A DNA stretch of 64,000 nucleotides from 01-FULL-43-15b sp964472675 (GTDB lineage Bacteria > Patescibacteriota > Microgenomatia > UBA8517 > UBA10165), in the NCBI GenBank assembly GCA_964472675.1, contig CAYYLO010000002.1, positions 1-64,000 on the forward strand, written 5' to 3'. The notes below the pieces were generated by a model. The model worked only from the letters and a program-made list of their open reading frames with translations. It was not told the origin of the DNA and did not search any database. A program made the position numbers and the translations under genes. Within the stretch, counting starts at the first letter, position 1; each line of letters begins with the position of its first letter. Shown one piece after another: positions 1 to 9,089 of the stretch.

Positions 1-1
1 A

Positions 2-514
2 GGCAAGTACTGGCTCCACGTCCACGAAAGAGGGAGAGAAGCAGGCTACTCGGTCATGTACACCTATGTCGGACCGAAGCCGCACAGAGTCCTCCTCAAC
101 AGCACTGGCTTTACTCGCTCGGAAGTCGAAGCTGCCGTTTCGACCTTGCTGGGTGCCGTTCAGACTATTATAAGCTCGGGCACAGAGTATGAGTTCGAGT
201 TCAGCGAGAGTGACCTCCACTCCTTCGCGTTGGACAGCCCCCGGATTCCTCTCGGCAACCCTTCTTCAGTGAAGGTGGGTAACATCATCTTCGACGGGAG
301 CTTCAGGGACGCTGTTCTCCAAATGGAGCGGCTGCTGCTCGTCTGGGTCGAAGACCTCCACAACCTTGTTCTTGTGGCCGATGAGGACACGCCCTACACG
401 GAAACAGTCGTGCAAGTAGAAAACGCAACAAGAGTAGAAGCCGAGGAGCTTGCACGATTCTTGCTGCTCAAGCAGTGCGGCGATGCCCCAATATGGTATA
501 GCGAGGACGACTAG
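2..514 (+). CDS. Hypothetical protein, 5' end outside the window
   Basis: I do not recognise the family. The frame is open from the first bases of the window. An internal ATG at 56 gives 152 residues, but the residues before it (GKYWLHVHERGREAGYSV) read like ordinary protein, so the gene probably begins upstream. The product is acidic, has no membrane segment and ends in WYSEDD. Codon use is clearly GC-richer than in the next genes, and a strong terminator follows at once. Both traits are shared with the other GC-rich solitary genes of this window, which suggests separate origin. Confidence 0.6.
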   Translation, partial: GKYWLHVHERGREAGYSVMYTYVGPKPHRVLLNSTGFTRSEVEAAVSTLLGAVQTIISSGTEYEFEFSESDLHSFALDSPRIPLGNPSSVKVGNIIFDGSFRDAVLQMERLLLVWVEDLHNLVLVADEDTPYTETVVQVENATRVEAEELARFLLLKQCGDAPIWYSEDD

Positions 515-543
515 TCCAAGACTGCTCCGCCCGTATAAAGTGC

Positions 544-600
544 GCCCCTGTTTGTTGTTTGATTCTTCACTCAAGAATCGCGGCAAACAGGGGCTTTTTT
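544..600 (+). terminator. Rho-independent terminator
   Basis: An 11-bp perfect stem (GCCCCTGTTTG at 544-554 with CAAACAGGGGC at 584-594) is followed by TTTTTT. It ends the GC-rich gene before it and separates that gene from the convergent ABC exporter. Confidence 0.9.
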
Positions 601-631
601 ATTTTGCAAAATTCTAGCCTTGCGAGCGTAA

Positions 632-2395
632 TCAATCGAATGCTTCAACTTGGAGATTCCAAAACTTCTTGTAGAGGCCGTTGTTCTTGGAAACTAGCGC
701 CCTGTGGGATCCAGTTTCCTTAATGCGACCTTCTTCCATAACCACAATCTTATCCGCACGCACAACCGTTGAAAGTCTATGTGCAATAACAATCGTCGTT
801 TTCCCCTTTGCCGCTTCCCAAAACGCATCCTGGATAAGCCTTTCTGATTCTGAGTCAAGTTGGCTCGTTGCCTCGTCAAAAATGATGATGTCGGGGTTGG
901 CCAAAATCATTCTGGCAATTGCTAAACGTTGCCTTTGGCCCCCTGACAATTTCACCCCCCGCTCTCCTACCAACGTCTCGTATTTTTTAGGCAGGTTACG
1001 GATAAACTCATCAAGGTTAGCCATTTTAGCAGCCACATCAATTTCTTTTTTCGTTGCATTATCTGCCCCATAAGCAATATTAAAACCCAGAGTATCGTTA
1101 AATAAAACCGGTTCTTGCGGCACAACCCCAATAAACGAACGCAAATTTGTCTTGGTAAAGTTTCTAATAGCGATTCCGTCCAGCAAAATTTCCCCGGAAT
1201 TAACATTGTCGCCGCCGCCGTCTCCTGCATCAACGTCGTAAAACCTCATCAAGAGTTTAACTATTGTGGTTTTGCCTACTCCCGATTTTCCAACAAACGC
1301 AACCGACTCGCCCTGTCTGATCTTTAAATTGAAATTTTCCAAAGAAGGTTTTTTAGCTTCAGGATAGGTAAATGTAACATTTCTAAACTCAATCTCACCT
1401 TTAGCCTTTTCCAGTTCCACAGGTTTTTCGGGATCTTTAACTAAAGTTTCTTTATCTAAAATTGAAAAATAAGTTTCCAAGTCAGAATAATGCCGCGCAA
1501 CATTGCGAAACTCATAAACAAGGTCAAAAAACTTGCCATAAAATTGAGTAACAAACCCCAGAATTAAAACATACTCGCCAACGCTCAAAGTCAGGCGGGC
1601 AACCTTAACCAAAGCCAAAAGCATAATAAAAAACAAAAAAGTGTTGGCAATAGTGCCAATAATCAAATCAATCTGGCGGAAAGAATTTGAATAGCCCCAA
1701 TATGCTTTCTCCCAAGGTAAAAACACACTTTTTAACCGCTTAATTTCCCGCTCCTCTTTTCCAAAAAGCTTGACTGTTTCAAAATTGATCATGTTGTCAA
1801 CGATAACTGCCGAAACATCATCTTCTCTGTCGTTAAATTCGCGTCGCGTTCTAATGTTTCTTTGTATTAAAAACCTGGCAGCAACTAATGCAACTGAAAA
1901 CGAAATAAGCATCAATACTCCAATCTCTAAACGAATACTAAAAAAGAAGGCCAACAGTACTAAAAACTGAACTGCAACGCCGGCAAGTTGAAGATTAACT
2001 TCCTGGAAAATACTTAAAAAAGCTCCGTCTCCGCGCTTAATTGCCGAGATCAAAGAACCCGTACTGCGTGTTAAATGGTATGCAAAATCCAACTCCTGAA
2101 TTTTTTTGACAACCGCAACGCGGGCATCGCGGGAGGCATAAATCACAACAAAAAAGCTTAAATACCAGGCAAGAACTGACAACATAAGCTCCCCAAAACG
2201 CAACCCAAAATAGGAAAGCAAAATATTTAAAAGCTGCTTGTAATTTGTTTGCGGCAGAGCGTCAACAAACAACTTGTAGAAATAAGGCTGAATACTTGAG
2301 GTAATATTGGCAAAAACCACCACGGTAAAAAAGGCGGCAAATTGCCACCTGTAACGAAAAATAAAGGAATAGTAACGACTGAAAATCTTGAGCAT
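632..2395 (-). CDS. ABC exporter, fused permease and ATPase (MsbA/LmrA type)
   Basis: A half-transporter of about 587 residues that should work as a homodimer in the cytoplasmic membrane and export a lipid, drug or peptide. The N-terminal ~320 residues hold the membrane segments. The C-terminal ATPase has Walker A (GKSGVGKTT), Q-loop (VVPQEPVLF), signature LSGGQRQRLAIAR, Walker B (IIIFDEATSQ) and the H-loop (IAHRL). I start at the ATG at 2395 (MLKIFSRYYSF). A longer TTG start at 2455 would translate the palindromic repeat lying upstream, which is unlikely. The substrate cannot be told from sequence. Confidence 0.92.
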   Translation of the reverse strand: MLKIFSRYYSFIFRYRWQFAAFFTVVVFANITSSIQPYFYKLFVDALPQTNYKQLLNILLSYFGLRFGELMLSVLAWYLSFFVVIYASRDARVAVVKKIQELDFAYHLTRSTGSLISAIKRGDGAFLSIFQEVNLQLAGVAVQFLVLLAFFFSIRLEIGVLMLISFSVALVAARFLIQRNIRTRREFNDREDDVSAVIVDNMINFETVKLFGKEEREIKRLKSVFLPWEKAYWGYSNSFRQIDLIIGTIANTFLFFIMLLALVKVARLTLSVGEYVLILGFVTQFYGKFFDLVYEFRNVARHYSDLETYFSILDKETLVKDPEKPVELEKAKGEIEFRNVTFTYPEAKKPSLENFNLKIRQGESVAFVGKSGVGKTTIVKLLMRFYDVDAGDGGGDNVNSGEILLDGIAIRNFTKTNLRSFIGVVPQEPVLFNDTLGFNIAYGADNATKKEIDVAAKMANLDEFIRNLPKKYETLVGERGVKLSGGQRQRLAIARMILANPDIIIFDEATSQLDSESERLIQDAFWEAAKGKTTIVIAHRLSTVVRADKIVVMEEGRIKETGSHRALVSKNNGLYKKFWNLQVEAFD

Positions 2396-2410
2396 AACAC
2401 ACCCACATAT

Positions 2411-2466
2411 GTCATCCTGGAAAACGAAGTGCGTCCAGGATCCGATTCTGGCCAAGCCAGAATGAC
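2411..2466. repeat. Dispersed palindromic repeat, GTCAT...ATGAC family
   Basis: Begins GTCATCCTGG and ends CCAGAATGAC, with inner inverted segments (TCCTGG/CCAGGA and TTCTGG/CCAGAA). The same design recurs at 7554, 9966, 26640, 33701, 48123 and 59068. It lies just upstream of the ABC exporter. Confidence 0.85.
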
Positions 2467-2524
2467 AGAAAGATAACTTGGGGGCAGAAAGATTTTACAC
2501 TTTTGTAAGATGAAACGGAATACT

Positions 2525-4036
2525 TCAAAGAGGAGAAAAATCTCTACTAAAGTTGCACTGGGTAGGACGGTTTCTTACGCTTTCCAATCTCGGATAATTC
2601 TTTTCAAGATAATTCTGAGCTTCCACGTCTGCCTTAGTTTGAGTCCACATATTTTTAGGTTTTTCGCGCAAAGCTAATAGCTTATTTTCAAGATTCCACG
2701 CGTAAACTCCGGCGTCCATGTCACAATTACCTGCATCATACCTTTTTTCAAAATAATTCAGGCCACTCTCCCACCCTTCCCATCCATCACTTGATAAATG
2801 GCTGATGTAACTGTAATCGGTACCATATCCTAAGGTGGGCTGTTTTACTACACTAACCAACCGGTCAATATTCATAAAATTCATCACAAAAACCGCGGCT
2901 ATCGTGTTTACAAAAACTGCCAAAACCACCATCTTTTCTGGGATTTTATCAACCATTCTGACCGCAAAAATAAGCAAAACTCCCAAAAGCCACAAAGCAA
3001 ACACAAATCCTAAAAGCCTGGCTCTGGTAAACCCAAAATTATCCTGATACAGAAAGTCGCGCCATATGGCAGAGGCCAAAAGAAGCGCTACCTCGCTCAT
3101 AAAAATTACTCCTAGCCACAAGTCTTTCTTCTTTTCCCTTTTAGTCATTATCCAAATCAAACCCAGAGAAATTGCTGAAACGACAACCAGCTCAAAAAAC
3201 CCACGTCGCGCATACTCTGAATGCATAATATTCAAACTTTTCAAAAGCGCGTCTCCGGCAAATAAATATTGTGCTTGGACGACCAAAAAAACGGCTGTTA
3301 GCGCACATACCCCAATTACAGCTATCCGGATCGTATCCACAAACCTTCCCGCTTTTTCCAAAAACGCAAATTCTTCTTCCTTTACTTTTTTGTTGGTATA
3401 AAGTCCTAAAATTAATCCAAAAACCAAAACTGACTGTATAATTCTAACCAGCAATACCTGATCAATCTTAATTTGGGGAATAAGTTTTAACAGATCGTCA
3501 ATGTAGCGGGCAAAAATCGGGTCTGCGGCGCGGTACAAAAACCCAAAAACCAAGACCAAAAACCCTCCCAAGATAATGCCGCCCAACTGCCTCTCGATCT
3601 TTACCGCTCCCACCCGTCCGCTTCGGCTTCTGGCCAACTCGAGAGTCTCAACTGCAAAGCCAAACAAAGAAGTGAATGCCCGTAAGATATAGACAAGAGG
3701 CACTGTGACTAACTGTTTTAAAGTCAGACCGCGGTGATCAGCAACAGTTTGCAGAACTAAAACGGAGTTGACCAGGATAACTGTGATCAAAGTTATCAAC
3801 CGGGTCGCTTCAAAACTACGAAGATAAAAAAACGCAGACAACCCTAAAGAGCAAAGAGCCAGAAACCAGTTTTTAACCCAAAGCTTGGTATATAAAAATC
3901 CAAACAGAACTAAAAATGCGGCGTCAACAATAACAAAGGACAAACCCCAAGGCCGGACAGCCATCAGGAAGAAAAAAAGGAGAGCAACTAACAGTGAAAA
4001 AACTACGCGGTTGACACCCTGTGATTCTTTCAACAA
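2525..4036 (-). CDS. DUF4173-like multi-pass membrane protein
   Basis: About 503 residues with roughly ten hydrophobic segments. The conserved tract near residues 300-340 (DFLYQDNFGFTRARLLG followed by a long hydrophobic run) is typical of the DUF4173/DUF4153 membrane family, whose role is unknown. The C-terminal ~100 residues are soluble and probably extracytoplasmic. The start codon is TTG at 4036. An extended -10 (TGC-TACAAT, at 4047-4052 on this strand) lies 10 nt upstream and no Shine-Dalgarno sequence is present. Confidence 0.75.
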   Translation of the reverse strand: MLKESQGVNRVVFSLLVALLFFFLMAVRPWGLSFVIVDAAFLVLFGFLYTKLWVKNWFLALCSLGLSAFFYLRSFEATRLITLITVILVNSVLVLQTVADHRGLTLKQLVTVPLVYILRAFTSLFGFAVETLELARSRSGRVGAVKIERQLGGIILGGFLVLVFGFLYRAADPIFARYIDDLLKLIPQIKIDQVLLVRIIQSVLVFGLILGLYTNKKVKEEEFAFLEKAGRFVDTIRIAVIGVCALTAVFLVVQAQYLFAGDALLKSLNIMHSEYARRGFFELVVVSAISLGLIWIMTKREKKKDLWLGVIFMSEVALLLASAIWRDFLYQDNFGFTRARLLGFVFALWLLGVLLIFAVRMVDKIPEKMVVLAVFVNTIAAVFVMNFMNIDRLVSVVKQPTLGYGTDYSYISHLSSDGWEGWESGLNYFEKRYDAGNCDMDAGVYAWNLENKLLALREKPKNMWTQTKADVEAQNYLEKNYPRLESVRNRPTQCNFSRDFSPL

Positions 4037-4080
4037 CGTAACTATTATTGTAGCACGCTAGAACAAACGCTTACCTTTTC

Positions 4081-4113
4081 CGAGGGAGATCCCTCGACAG
4101 ACTCGGGATGACC
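4081..4113. repeat. Short degenerate palindromic repeat
   Basis: GAGGGAGATCCCTCGACAG followed by ACTCGGGATGAC. The end matches the ATGAC end of the dispersed repeats, and GAGGGA/TCCCTC forms a hairpin. It looks like a truncated copy, located just downstream of dnaB. Confidence 0.5.
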
Positions 4114-4129
4114 CCGCTAGCAAGCGGGC

Positions 4130-5485
4130 TCAATTTACATTTGCGCGGCGGGATTCGCGCTCGAAAAATTTTATTCTGTCGCCTTTAAAGAAGAGCTTGA
4201 TTTGGCGAAGCGGACCGTTTCTGTGTTTGGCAATGTCTAAAACAAAGTTTTCATTGTCATTTTCCGGATCTTCACGGGACAAAAACATAACCACGTCAGC
4301 GTCCTGCTCAATTGCTCCGGACTCACGAAGATCAGACAACTGCGGACGGTTATTTCCCCTCTGTTCAACAGCACGGGACAACTGAGATAAAGCAATGACC
4401 GGAACTTTTAACTCACGGGCTAAATTTTTTAACCCCTGAGAAATCTCGGAAACTTCCTGAACACGGTTTTCTAAATTACGGCCTTTCACAAGCTGTAAAT
4501 AATCCACAATTATCAAATCCAGACCATGTTCAACTTGAAGACGTCGGGCTTTGGTTCTCATCTCAAGCATTGTTGCCCCCGGCGTATCGTCAATATATAG
4601 AGGCGCGTCTCCCAGTTCCCCCATCGCGTCTGAAAGCTTCGTAAAATCAGTCTCTGAAAGCTTGCCGGTTTTTAATCTCCAGGCATCAATATCTGCCTGG
4701 CCAACAAGAAGGCGGTCAACAATTTCCTCTCTACTCATCTCGAGAGAGAAAATTCCCACAGGTTTGCGCGCGCGGGTTGCAATATACTGCGCGACATTCA
4801 AAGAGAAAGCTGATTTGCCAACTCCCGGGCGGGCGGCCAAGATTATTAGGTTCGATTTTTGAAAACCGGCTAGAGCATCATCTAAAGAACCAAAGCCGGA
4901 AGGAACCCCGCGCAAGCCTCCGGATTGTTTGTGCAGTTCATCCAGCCGGTCAAAAGATTCCGCCAAAGCAGCCCTAACAGGGGTAAAAACGTTGGGAAGA
5001 TGAGCTTGAGTTAAAGAAAAGACGCTTTGCTCTGCTTTGTCCAAAAGGTCATCAGCGGCCAACGAATCATCAAAAGAGTATTCGACTAATTTTGCAGCCG
5101 CTTCCATTAATGCACGTTTTGTTGCCGCGTCGCGGACAATTTTTGCGTAATGTTCAACGTGCGCTGCGGTTGGAACTTTATTAACCAGATCTGCAAGATA
5201 TGCCGTTCCGCCGATTTTGTCCAAAACTTTTTTATGCTTTAGCCCATCGCTGACTGTTAAAACGTCAATCGGAGAACGCGCCTCATAAAGATCAACCATA
5301 ACTTCATAAACCAAACTGTGGCGGTCGTCGTAAAAATGTGAAGGCTCTAAAAATTCGGCGACGTTGACAATCGCGTTCTTATCCAAAAGGAGAGCGCCCA
5401 ATACAGAAACTTCAGCGTCTGCTGAATGCGGAGGTATTCTAAGCAGTTTATTACCGCCTGGTGTGTTACGAGTGGCGATTGGCAT
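4130..5485 (-). CDS. dnaB: Replicative DNA helicase DnaB
   Basis: About 451 residues. The N-terminal domain has the usual EVSVLGALLLD and HFYDDRHSLVYEVM blocks. The RecA-like C-terminal domain has Walker A (AARPGVGKSAFSLN), Walker B (LIIVDYLQLV) and the arginine-finger region (HRNGPLRQIKLFF). It unwinds DNA at the replication fork as a hexamer. I chose the ATG at 5485 (MPIATRN). A TTG five codons upstream lies inside an AT-rich repeat. It stands alone, with repeats on both sides. Confidence 0.96.
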   Translation of the reverse strand: MPIATRNTPGGNKLLRIPPHSADAEVSVLGALLLDKNAIVNVAEFLEPSHFYDDRHSLVYEVMVDLYEARSPIDVLTVSDGLKHKKVLDKIGGTAYLADLVNKVPTAAHVEHYAKIVRDAATKRALMEAAAKLVEYSFDDSLAADDLLDKAEQSVFSLTQAHLPNVFTPVRAALAESFDRLDELHKQSGGLRGVPSGFGSLDDALAGFQKSNLIILAARPGVGKSAFSLNVAQYIATRARKPVGIFSLEMSREEIVDRLLVGQADIDAWRLKTGKLSETDFTKLSDAMGELGDAPLYIDDTPGATMLEMRTKARRLQVEHGLDLIIVDYLQLVKGRNLENRVQEVSEISQGLKNLARELKVPVIALSQLSRAVEQRGNNRPQLSDLRESGAIEQDADVVMFLSREDPENDNENFVLDIAKHRNGPLRQIKLFFKGDRIKFFERESRRANVN

Positions 5486-5486
5486 A

Positions 5487-5585
5487 CATATAATTTTCAA
5501 TTCTCAATTTACAATTTTGCAATGAATTTTCATTGAGTCAATGTTTCATTGAAAATTGAATGAAAATTGAAAATTGTAAAATTGG
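5487..5585. repeat. AT-rich inverted repeat block
   Basis: Consists of variants of CAATTTTCAATT and its complement around TTTCATTGAGTCAATGTTTCA. The left part (ATTTTCAATTCTCAATTTAC) and right part (AAAATTGAAAATTGTAAA) are near complements. A related block (AATTCTCAATTTTCATTCAA) is at 20709-20750. It fills the gap between dnaB and the MBL gene. Confidence 0.7.
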
Positions 5586-5588
5586 TAC

Positions 5589-6224
5589 TTAGTTCTTGAT
5601 TTCAAGAACTATTAGTTGTCTCTCCTCGGGCAGTTTATCAGGAGTTACTGAATACTTGTCTACCTTAGCGGGTTCCATTCCGATTTCTTTGACAAAACCG
5701 GAAACTTCTGCCAATTCATATTTTAATCCGGGAACTTTGTAGTGCATAGGAATAACAACTTTAGGTTCTATAGCTGTGACTACCTCAACTGCAACTTGAG
5801 CATCGATTGTATAAACTCCGCCAACTGGAACAAAAAGAATATCAATATTACCTATCTCACCAAGCTGATCCTGAGTTAGCTTGTGTCCCAGATCACCCAA
5901 ATGACATAGATGCATGCCATCTATCGATATTGTGTAAATTGTGTTTGGCCCCCGTTCCCGACCGTTATTTGAGTCGTGGTAGGATGGTATCCCAAAGATA
6001 GAAACCTCTCTGATTTCATACTCCCCAGGACCAGTTATTACTTTAGGGTTGCCCCCCACCAATCTACTCTGATTGTGGTCCTGGTGGTCATGAGAAACAG
6101 TGACCATATCTGCTTCAACTTTGGGAAATTTTAAGCCAACAGAAGGATCAAACGGATCAGTAACAATTGACGCATTTTTACCTTTAATCCGGAAAGAAGA
6201 ATGCCCAAGCCAAGTTATATCCAT
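5589..6224 (-). CDS. MBL-fold metal-dependent hydrolase (UPF0173/YtkL-like)
   Basis: About 211 residues. Metal ligands are visible in SHDHQDHN (HxHxDH), in CHLGDLGHKL and in the late histidine of IPMHYKVPG. The start MDITWLGHSSFRI is the classic beginning of this family, so I use the ATG at 6224 rather than an upstream codon at 6281. The exact substrate of UPF0173 proteins is not settled. It is probably cytoplasmic. Confidence 0.88.
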   Translation of the reverse strand: MDITWLGHSSFRIKGKNASIVTDPFDPSVGLKFPKVEADMVTVSHDHQDHNQSRLVGGNPKVITGPGEYEIREVSIFGIPSYHDSNNGRERGPNTIYTISIDGMHLCHLGDLGHKLTQDQLGEIGNIDILFVPVGGVYTIDAQVAVEVVTAIEPKVVIPMHYKVPGLKYELAEVSGFVKEIGMEPAKVDKYSVTPDKLPEERQLIVLEIKN

Positions 6225-6325
6225 AAGCGAAACTATCCTAGCACAAGTCCTCTGGCTCTGTCTATGTGTTTTTTCCAACACTACCGTTTGACGAAGACTC
6301 GAGCATATGTTATGTTGTCGTCACA

Positions 6326-6760
6326 GTGAAAAAAGAGGCGCTTTTTGCAATTTTTTTAGGCTCTGTAATTGGACTTGCAATTGCGTTTGGCCTTTGGCGG
6401 GCAAACAGGGCACTTCTGCCCGCAAAACAAGTTGAAGCTACTCAGTCCCCTACTCAAACCCTTGCTCAAAAAGCTGAAAACAAGATAGAAAAAAGTTCGT
6501 TGCTGGTTGTTAGACCCCAAAATAATGCCGTAGTTACAACAGAAAAAATAAGCGTCGAGGGGTCATCTACTCCAAACTCTACTGTAGTTGTTGCCACCAA
6601 CGACTCAGAAACTATTTTACAAACCGGCAAAAACGGTGAGTTTGCCGGCAACGTGGAACTTTCCGGAGGGCCAAACCAAATCAATGTGATATCTTTTGAC
6701 AATACAGGAGCCGAATCGTCAACAAGTTTGACTGTCGTATATTCAACAGAACTTCAATAA
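6326..6760 (+). CDS. Membrane-anchored protein with an Ig-like domain
   Basis: About 144 residues. An N-terminal hydrophobic anchor (ALFAIFLGSVIGLAIAFG) is followed by a Q/T/K-rich linker and one beta-sandwich-like domain (KISVEGSSTPNSTVVV ... GGPNQINVISFDNTG), typical of bacterial Ig-like modules in surface proteins. The GTG at 6326 is preferred because it puts the anchor at the N-terminus. It overlaps the next gene by one base (TAATGA), so the two are probably translated together. Precise role unknown. Confidence 0.7.
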   Translation: MKKEALFAIFLGSVIGLAIAFGLWRANRALLPAKQVEATQSPTQTLAQKAENKIEKSSLLVVRPQNNAVVTTEKISVEGSSTPNSTVVVATNDSETILQTGKNGEFAGNVELSGGPNQINVISFDNTGAESSTSLTVVYSTELQ

Positions 6761-7539
6761 TGACAAATTCCAAGCACCAAGCTCCAAGATACAAGTTTTT
6801 AAAATTACTTGTTTGTTTCTTAATATTTGTTTATTGGATTTTCGCAAGCAGCATTGCTGCATATGCGCAGGAAGACGCAACAGCTTCTTCTGTGCGGGAT
6901 TTAGTTCGCGAAAAGGTTAAAGAAACTATCCAAACCTTGGCAAAAGACCCCCGCGCAGTCATGGGGGCTCTTGCCCAACCATCGTATAACGGTTTTGAGA
7001 TTAAAACCCGGGACAATAAAACAAGTCTGGTTTCGACCAATATTGACACAAAATATTATCAAATTACAAAAGGAGTTAAAAAAGAAGTCAAAGCAGAAGA
7101 CCTGGCAGTTGGGGCGTTTGTAGTTGCATTGGGGTACCAAAACCAGGATGTTTTAGAGGCAAAAAGAGTTATTGGTTACGACCAGTCACCTTTAAACTTC
7201 AAAAAGCAAATTTATTTTGGAAAGGTTACAAATTTGAGCAAAAACACTATCACCATTCAAAACCAGAAAAGCGATGAGGAAAAAACTTTTAAAGTAACAT
7301 CAAAAACTGAAATTACAACTTTCTCTCAAGACAAAGAGGCAGAGCTTGATTCCAACGATATCGAAGCAGGAAACCGTGTAGTTGTCGTAATAACAATAGA
7401 CGAGAAAAACAATACTCAGGTTTTGAGAGTCCACGTAGTCAAAGATGTGCAAGCTGCCATGACTCCAACTGCTGTCCCCACCAAACCTGAAGCCACGGCA
7501 ACGCCTACCAAAAAACCTACACCCACGACCGCTCAATAA
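6760..7539 (+). CDS. Secreted protein with DUF5666-like beta repeats
   Basis: About 259 residues. A signal peptide ends near AAYAQEDA. Two similar beta-rich segments follow (VGAFVVALGYQNQDVLEAKRV and EAGNRVVVVITIDEKNNTQVL), resembling DUF5666-type modules. The tail is a low-complexity T/P/K stretch that may span the cell wall. Its first codons (MTNSKHQAPRYKF) come from a repeat-like DNA motif, CCAAGCACCAAGCTCCAAG, also seen near rpsF. Function unknown. It is coupled to the preceding gene. Confidence 0.7.
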   Translation: MTNSKHQAPRYKFLKLLVCFLIFVYWIFASSIAAYAQEDATASSVRDLVREKVKETIQTLAKDPRAVMGALAQPSYNGFEIKTRDNKTSLVSTNIDTKYYQITKGVKKEVKAEDLAVGAFVVALGYQNQDVLEAKRVIGYDQSPLNFKKQIYFGKVTNLSKNTITIQNQKSDEEKTFKVTSKTEITTFSQDKEAELDSNDIEAGNRVVVVITIDEKNNTQVLRVHVVKDVQAAMTPTAVPTKPEATATPTKKPTPTTAQ

Positions 7540-7553
7540 CACACTCGTTCACT

Positions 7554-7610
7554 GTCATCCTGGCTTGCCCAGGATCGATTCTGGCTGCGCCTTCGGCTTA
7601 CCAGAATGAC
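7554..7610. repeat. Dispersed palindromic repeat, GTCAT...ATGAC family
   Basis: GTCATCCTGG to CCAGAATGAC with inner hairpins TCCTGG/CCAGGA and TTCTGG/CCAGAA. It sits between two convergent genes, where it could act as a bidirectional terminator. Confidence 0.85.
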
Positions 7611-7617
7611 ACAGGTT

Positions 7618-8028
7618 TTACGCTTTCACTACATAAGTTGACGCAATCTTGTCGTGTAAGGCTTGCTTTCTGCTATCCCACAAAACCATAAGGTAACCAA
7701 TCCCCAGGATTATTCCTGAAACCATTTTCCCAACAATTTCTCTTAAGAAAAAGGTGAGCATATTTGGCGTTTTACCTTGAGCATCAACTACCTTAATACC
7801 CATTACCTTTTTACCCAATGTCTGCCCAACGCTGGCCTGATAAAAAACCGCGTACCCAATCCATATAACTAAAGATATTAAGTTGCCGATCGAGACAAGA
7901 GTGGTTGCGGTATTTTGAAACCCCAATACGCCACCCAGCAGAAGGCCTACAATCCAACCCACTACGCCCAAAATAATCGCGTCTAAAATCCATGCAACAA
8001 ATCGTCTTCCAAATCCTACATATTTCAT
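7618..8028 (-). CDS. RDD family membrane protein
   Basis: 136 residues. The start GFGRRFVAWILDAIILG carries the Arg and Asp residues that name the family, followed by hydrophobic segments, the GQTLGKKVMGIKVVD block and a C-terminal D-x-x-H segment (LWDSRKQALHDKIAST). RDD proteins are small integral membrane proteins; some are proposed to move ions or compatible solutes. The other RDD gene, at 9082, belongs to a separate transcription unit. Confidence 0.88.
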   Translation of the reverse strand: MKYVGFGRRFVAWILDAIILGVVGWIVGLLLGGVLGFQNTATTLVSIGNLISLVIWIGYAVFYQASVGQTLGKKVMGIKVVDAQGKTPNMLTFFLREIVGKMVSGIILGIGYLMVLWDSRKQALHDKIASTYVVKA

Positions 8029-8053
8029 TGATATATCACCCCCATTCTGTTAT

Positions 8054-8070
8054 TTGACAAAACGTGTCAA
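8054..8070. promoter_or_regulatory. Palindromic TTGACA/TGTCAA site
   Basis: TTGACAAAACGTGTCAA is a 6-bp inverted repeat with a 5-nt spacer. The left arm matches a -35 box. It lies between divergent genes and may be both promoter and operator. TATAAT at 8083-8088 ends only two bases before the ATG at 8091, so that promoter assignment is uncertain. Confidence 0.4.
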
Positions 8071-8090
8071 TTAACAATACCATATAATCA

Positions 8091-9089
8091 ATGGACGAAC
8101 ATAATTTGCCACCAAAACCAGACTGGACAATATCAGAGCTTTACAATAAATCCTGGAAAATCGTTAAAAATAATCCCGTTCTTTGGATTTTTGGACTGGC
8201 AGTTGGAGCAGGCGGAGGTTTGAACTTCTCTAACGTCGACCGCATCTTCGACAGTGACACAAAGAACTCACTGCCCGCCACGCCTTCATTCCAAAATTTT
8301 ACCAACGGACAAAGTGACGTTTTGGGAACCTCCGCTGCCGCGCCCTGGACCAGCTTTTTTTCCCAAATCCCAATCGGTATTTGGATAACCTTAGGTATAG
8401 AACTAGTAGCTCTCGTAGTCTTTACAACCATAGTCGTCATTATCTCCTCAGCCTGGGCAAATGGAAGTTTGATAAATGGAATAGACAGCGCGCTTTCAGG
8501 TAAAAAAGCAACCATCCGCGAATCCTCCGAAAAGTCATTTAAATCACTCAAGCCCCTGGCTTGGCTTACTTTTGTTCCGGGAATAGTGCTTACGTTGGTT
8601 GCTTCCCTGGTACTAGGGACTTTAGCAGCTTTCACCGCATTTGTGCCTTCCGCAATAAAGGTTATACTTATTATCGTTATCATTCTACTTGGCCTCATAA
8701 CTCTTTATTTCCTAATTTATATTGCACTTTCCCAAATTTGGGCTTTGAGAATGGTAGTTTTGGATGGTAAAGGCGGGAAAGAGGCTTTGTTTGCCGGTTA
8801 TCGCGTTGCCAAAAAGAAGACGTGGTCAATGATTGGTTTGGGGTTGGTTAACACAATAGCAAGCATTATGGTAGTTCTGGTTCCTATTGCCATCTTGGGG
8901 TTGCTTTTCTTTGGGGGATTTATGCTTGCCAAATCAGTAACCGTTTTAAGCACAATTTTGATTACCCTGGCTTTTACTTTGGGCATTATCGCTTTGGTTG
9001 GCTTGGTGCTTTTGGGTGGAATAATTACAGCTTTCAAAGCCTCAGCCTGGACAATCGCTTACAAGAATATACAAGGAAAGTATGAGTAA
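8091..9089 (+). CDS. Multi-pass membrane protein, family unknown
   Basis: 332 residues with about six hydrophobic segments after a short polar start (PDWTISELYNKSWKIVKNNP). This resembles the glycerophosphodiesterase-type membrane domain proteins that often sit beside RDD genes. No catalytic motif is visible. The stop codon overlaps the start of the next gene by 8 nt, indicating one transcription unit. Function unknown. Confidence 0.75.
   Translation: MDEHNLPPKPDWTISELYNKSWKIVKNNPVLWIFGLAVGAGGGLNFSNVDRIFDSDTKNSLPATPSFQNFTNGQSDVLGTSAAAPWTSFFSQIPIGIWITLGIELVALVVFTTIVVIISSAWANGSLINGIDSALSGKKATIRESSEKSFKSLKPLAWLTFVPGIVLTLVASLVLGTLAAFTAFVPSAIKVILIIVIILLGLITLYFLIYIALSQIWALRMVVLDGKGGKEALFAGYRVAKKKTWSMIGLGLVNTIASIMVVLVPIAILGLLFFGGFMLAKSVTVLSTILITLAFTLGIIALVGLVLLGGIITAFKASAWTIAYKNIQGKYE

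Noticed and set aside
2395..2455. A 20-residue N-terminal extension of the ABC exporter
   Set aside because: It would be a translation of the dispersed palindromic repeat.
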